A stretch of DNA of 64,000 nucleotides from Shewanella avicenniae (lineage in GTDB: Bacteria; Pseudomonadota; Gammaproteobacteria; Enterobacterales; Shewanellaceae): positions 3,410,001 to 3,474,000 of the forward strand of contig NZ_CP071503.1 of the NCBI RefSeq assembly GCF_017354945.1, in the 5' to 3' direction. The position numbers and the translations under genes are program-made. Below are positions 61,116 to 64,000 of this stretch, piece by piece; the stretch's first letter is position 1, and the number at the start of each line of letters is the position of its first letter. The notes beneath the pieces were generated by a model, which was not told the origin of the DNA, did not search any database, and saw only the letters and a list, made by a program, of their open reading frames with translations.

Positions 61116-62447
61116 TTGTCTAACGCTACTGCTGCGCCAGTAAAGGGCTCATTTGTTGCTCTACTGCCGCTTTTGATATTTTTGGTGCTGTTTATTGGCG
61201 CCGGTGTCTATTTCCAGTCAGAAGGGGTGGATTACGCCTTCTATCAACTGCCTGCACCTATCGCGATTATTCCGCCGATTATTTTGGCGATTATCCTGTC
61301 AAAACAGCAACTCAATGCCGCACTAGAGACCTTCATGCGCGGCATCGGCCACAGCAATATTATTGCGATGTGCTTGATCTATTTGCTGGCGGGCGCCTTT
61401 GCGTCGGTAGCAAAAGCTACAGGCGGGGTCGACGCGACTGTCGCACTAGGCTTGCAGTTCATTCCCGCGCAATTTTTGCTGCCGGGCTTTTTCATTATTG
61501 CCGCCTTTATTGCTACCGCGATGGGCACCTCGATGGGCACCATTGCTGCCGTGGCACCGATTGCATTTGGTGTGTCAGAGGAAGCCAATATCTCTCATGT
61601 ACTGATGGCGGGTGCGGTGATGTCTGGCGCACTGTTTGGCGATAACTTATCCATTATTTCCGACACCACCATTGCCGCCACGCGTACCCAAGGCTGCGGC
61701 ATGAAAGAGAAATTCCGCGAAAACTTGGTGTTCTCGATTCCCGCCGCCATTATCACTTTACTGCTATTTGCCTTTGTTTCTGATGGTCAAGCGCAGATAG
61801 CCCCGCAACAGGTCGATTTTATCAAGGTGCTGCCTTACCTCAGCATTCTGATTTTGGCCGTTGCCGGACTGAACGTGTTTGTGGTGTTAACCCTTGGCAT
61901 TCTGTTGGCAGGAATTGTTGGCATCGCCACCAGTGACTATCAATTTTTGCAGTTCACCAAAGATATCTACGCAGGCTTCACCAATATGCAGGAAATCTTT
62001 GTGCTGTCGATGTTTGTTGGCGGCTTGGCAGCATTGATGCAGCAACAGGGTGGATTGGCCTTTGTCAGTGGCATTATTGAAAAGTTGATCAGCCGTTTTT
62101 CTCGCAAACAAGGCGATGCTTCCTGCCGTGCAGCTGAGCTGGGGATGGCGGGAATTGTGGCGGTGACCAATGCCTGTGTTGCTAACAACACTGTGTCGAT
62201 TGTGGTCTCTGGTGAGATCGCTAAACAGCTGGCACAAAAGCACGAGGTATCTGCTAAACGCGCGGCCAGTGTGCTGGATATCTTTGCCTGTATTATTCAG
62301 GGCTTAATTCCGTATGGTGCTCAGGCACTGCTGGCGGCGGCCAACTTTAAAATTTCTCCGCTGCAAGCAGTATCCTGTGTTTGGTATTGTATTATACTGG
62401 CTGTTGTATCACTGGCAGTGATCGTCTTTCGCCCAAGAAGCGACTGA
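61116..62447 (+). CDS. metT: MetT-type methionine transporter (NhaC-like antiporter superfamily)
   Basis: 443 residues, about 11-12 membrane segments. The sequence resembles Na+/H+ antiporters of the NhaC type (FIATAMGTSMGTIAAVAPIA, GALFGDNLSIISDTTIAATRTQGCGMKEKF, TNACVANNTVSIVVSGEIAK). MetT, a predicted methionine transporter under methionine control, belongs to this superfamily. The MetJ operator in its promoter supports that call over a plain antiporter. The start is TTG 61116 (MSNATAAPVKG); no ATG is available before the first membrane segment. Confidence 0.85.
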   Translation: MSNATAAPVKGSFVALLPLLIFLVLFIGAGVYFQSEGVDYAFYQLPAPIAIIPPIILAIILSKQQLNAALETFMRGIGHSNIIAMCLIYLLAGAFASVAKATGGVDATVALGLQFIPAQFLLPGFFIIAAFIATAMGTSMGTIAAVAPIAFGVSEEANISHVLMAGAVMSGALFGDNLSIISDTTIAATRTQGCGMKEKFRENLVFSIPAAIITLLLFAFVSDGQAQIAPQQVDFIKVLPYLSILILAVAGLNVFVVLTLGILLAGIVGIATSDYQFLQFTKDIYAGFTNMQEIFVLSMFVGGLAALMQQQGGLAFVSGIIEKLISRFSRKQGDASCRAAELGMAGIVAVTNACVANNTVSIVVSGEIAKQLAQKHEVSAKRAASVLDIFACIIQGLIPYGAQALLAAANFKISPLQAVSCVWYCIILAVVSLAVIVFRPRSD

Positions 62448-62504
62448 TTTTAAATAATTAATCTACGCCAAGGGATGGCTGGCAATTATTATGCGAGCGA
62501 TTTT

Positions 62505-63182
62505 ATGTCTGCTTACGAGCCATTCCACCAGCATGATCTGACCCGATTTGCCTACTATTGCTCATTATTAGGCGTGGTGATTGCGGTATTGGGAATTTTT
62601 ATTTCCATCTTTGCCGCAATTAGCCAATTGGGTATCAATGTACTGCAGATGCGCATTGATCAACTAGGGGATTACCTCAACTCCCCGCTCGCCTACGTGT
62701 TTAATATTTCTTTACTGCTTTGTGGCGCCTTCTTTACTTTTGCTATGGGCGGTTTGATTCGACAACGCTTTAGTCACAGTGCGGATTTGCTCGCCATTTT
62801 TGGTGGTATTACCGGTATGGGATTAGTGATCGTGGGCTGGTATCCCTATAACGATATTAAGCCGCATCAAGTGGGTGAACTGATCTATGTGGTTGGCAGC
62901 ATTCTGGTGTTTAGTATGCTGATTTACAGCTTTTTTTACTGCAAAATGATGTGCGGGCGCATCACGTTAGGGCTCAGTATTTTAGGCTTGATCAGCGGCA
63001 TCGAACTGCTGCGGCATGTGAACCTTGGCGATCTTGATTATCACGTATGCGATCATGGCGATTGCTACCTTTATCCGGTCATGTGGTTGCACTCGCTAAT
63101 GGCCATTTTCACTGCACTGTCGATGGCATCAACCGTGATGCGTTTAGGTGTCTCGCGGCAACAGCTTATCTCTGAGATATGA
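62505..63182 (+). CDS. DUF998-like membrane protein
   Basis: 225 residues from ATG 62505 (MSAYEPFHQHDL); ATG 62475 is also in frame but lies directly against its AAGGG. Six likely membrane segments. IVGWYPYNDIKPHQVGELIYVVGSIL resembles the DUF998 core, and a Cys/His-rich loop (YHVCDHGDCY) faces one side. Function unknown. It follows metT by about 57 bases and overlaps the next gene by 4 bases. Confidence 0.65.
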   Translation: MSAYEPFHQHDLTRFAYYCSLLGVVIAVLGIFISIFAAISQLGINVLQMRIDQLGDYLNSPLAYVFNISLLLCGAFFTFAMGGLIRQRFSHSADLLAIFGGITGMGLVIVGWYPYNDIKPHQVGELIYVVGSILVFSMLIYSFFYCKMMCGRITLGLSILGLISGIELLRHVNLGDLDYHVCDHGDCYLYPVMWLHSLMAIFTALSMASTVMRLGVSRQQLISEI

Positions 63183-63946
63183 GCTTCGGAAATATGAGCT
63201 CTGACAACCCGCCCTTGGCGAATCAACCTGTCACTGTGCGCTTGGCGCATTTTATCGCACTTGCGGGAGTCTGCTCTCGCCGTCAAGCCGCGCGCTTGAT
63301 TGAGCAGCAACGCATTACCGTAAACGGCGCGCTTGGCACCCATCAGCAACGGATCGACCCCAATAGTTCAGTGCAAGTCAGACTGGATGGTGAACTGCTG
63401 TGTGGCCAGGTCAGCCCTATCTACTGGCTATATCACAAACCTGTCGGCATTGATTGCCGCTTACTCCAGCATGATCCAACTAGCTTATGCCATCAATTAC
63501 CGCCAAGCAGCCATTGCTATCCTATCGGTCGGCTCGACAAGGACTCCCGCGGGCTGTTACTGATCAGCAATGATGGCACCCTGACCCAGCGTTTACTGCA
63601 CCCGGATTTTGAGCATCATAAATGCTATCAGGTCACCGTTGATAAACCGCTAACTAGGCATTTTTTGGAGTCAATGACTGCAGGATTAGACTATGGCGAG
63701 GGGTTAACGCGGCCATGTCAGTTGCAGCAGTTAAGCGAAAACCAGTTTGAAATTTGCTTAACCGAAGGCAAAAAACGGCAGATCCGCCGCATGAGCCGCC
63801 ATCTAGGCATGCGGGTCACCGATTTGCTGCGAACCCACATTGGCGAACTGGCGTTGGGCAACTTAGCTGAGCATTGTTTTCGCGCGCTTACCCGTGAAGA
63901 GTATCAACAGCTGATGGCGCTCAAGCACTCACAACCCGCGACATAA
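63179..63946 (+). CDS. RluF/RluB-type pseudouridine synthase
   Basis: 255 residues. N-terminal S4 domain (VRLAHFIALAGVCSRRQAARLIEQ) and catalytic motif YPIGRLDKDSRGLLL, with the GKKRQIRRMSRHLG block of the RsuA/RluB/RluE/RluF family. The closest by eye is RluF (23S rRNA U2604), but the site cannot be fixed by reading. The ATG overlaps the stop of the DUF998-like gene (ATGA); a second ATG five codons later is possible. Confidence 0.85.
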   Translation: MSFGNMSSDNPPLANQPVTVRLAHFIALAGVCSRRQAARLIEQQRITVNGALGTHQQRIDPNSSVQVRLDGELLCGQVSPIYWLYHKPVGIDCRLLQHDPTSLCHQLPPSSHCYPIGRLDKDSRGLLLISNDGTLTQRLLHPDFEHHKCYQVTVDKPLTRHFLESMTAGLDYGEGLTRPCQLQQLSENQFEICLTEGKKRQIRRMSRHLGMRVTDLLRTHIGELALGNLAEHCFRALTREEYQQLMALKHSQPAT

Positions 63947-63958
63947 CGTTGAAATAAC

Positions 63959-63984
63959 AAAGCCCGCGACCGCGGGCTTTGGAT
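63959..63984 (+). terminator. Terminator-like hairpin after the RluF-type gene
   Basis: CAAAGCCCGCG-AC-CGCGGGCTTTG, a perfect 11-base stem with only three T in its 3' arm. Confidence 0.7.
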
Positions 63985-64000
63985 ATTGAGCTCAGACAGC

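Noticed and set aside
1..64000. Mobile elements, prophage, CRISPR array or defence island
   Set aside because: No transposase, integrase, phage gene, Cas gene or regularly spaced repeat found on reading; almost every gene fits a gammaproteobacterial core or known accessory family.

Overview
The window reads as the chromosome of a Shewanella-type gammaproteobacterium with roughly balanced base composition. The evidence is protein-level resemblance and conserved order: clpB-pgeF-rluD next to divergent bamD; dksA-gluQ-pcnB-folK-panB-panC; mpl-ubiX-hpt; yadG-yadH; fkpA divergent from slyX; hrpB-mrcB. Genes are densely packed on both strands. I see no phage, insertion sequence, integrase, CRISPR array or rRNA operon.

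Layout. 1-6.2 kb: 5' part of clpB with a sigma-32-type promoter, pgeF, rluD, bamD, a tRNA-Phe/three tRNA-Leu operon, rsuA. 6.4-15.9 kb: an M13 lipoprotein peptidase, a SMI1/KNR4 protein, an HTH protein, a DUF1456 protein, NAD malic enzyme, an orphan, queG, dodecin, MetJ-controlled metR, an HDOD protein. 16-19.5 kb: a TesA lipoprotein, a BtuB-type receptor behind a cobalamin riboswitch and a MetJ operator, a DUF805 protein. 19.7-25.6 kb: a four-gene operon sps-spp-fruK-ams for sucrose synthesis and reuse. 26-35.4 kb: a DUF4405 membrane protein, an SPFH protein, fkpA, then WD40 lipoprotein-slyX-def-COG3014 lipoprotein-lpoB, then an M1 peptidase lipoprotein. 35.4-49.7 kb: an RDD protein, a phosphoribosyltransferase, nfsB, a J-domain protein, a DsbA-like protein with a GlyGly-CTERM tail, mrcB, hrpB, a GAF-PAS-GGDEF-EAL protein, thpR, a GNAT protein, pepB. 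49.8-64 kb: sfsA, dksA to panC, a DUF4124 protein, yadGH, hpt, ubiX, mpl, MetJ-controlled metT, a DUF998-like protein and an RluF-type synthase.

Two themes stand out. First, the sucrose operon contains a complete internal cycle: sucrose-phosphate synthase and phosphatase make sucrose; amylosucrase turns it into alpha-glucan plus fructose; fructokinase returns the fructose as fructose 6-phosphate. No sucrose transporter or regulator is present, which fits a compatible-solute role better than sugar catabolism. Second, three copies of one tandem met-box motif lie before metR, btuB and metT. This ties a methionine regulator, cobalamin uptake and methionine transport to MetJ, and on btuB the MetJ site is combined with a B12 riboswitch.

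Other notable points are a pcnB gene that apparently starts at AUU, as known in E. coli; TTG starts on metT and the DsbA-like gene; and LpoB together with a PBP1B that carries the UB2H-type region LpoB binds. All family assignments are from reading translated sequence and motifs, without database searches.
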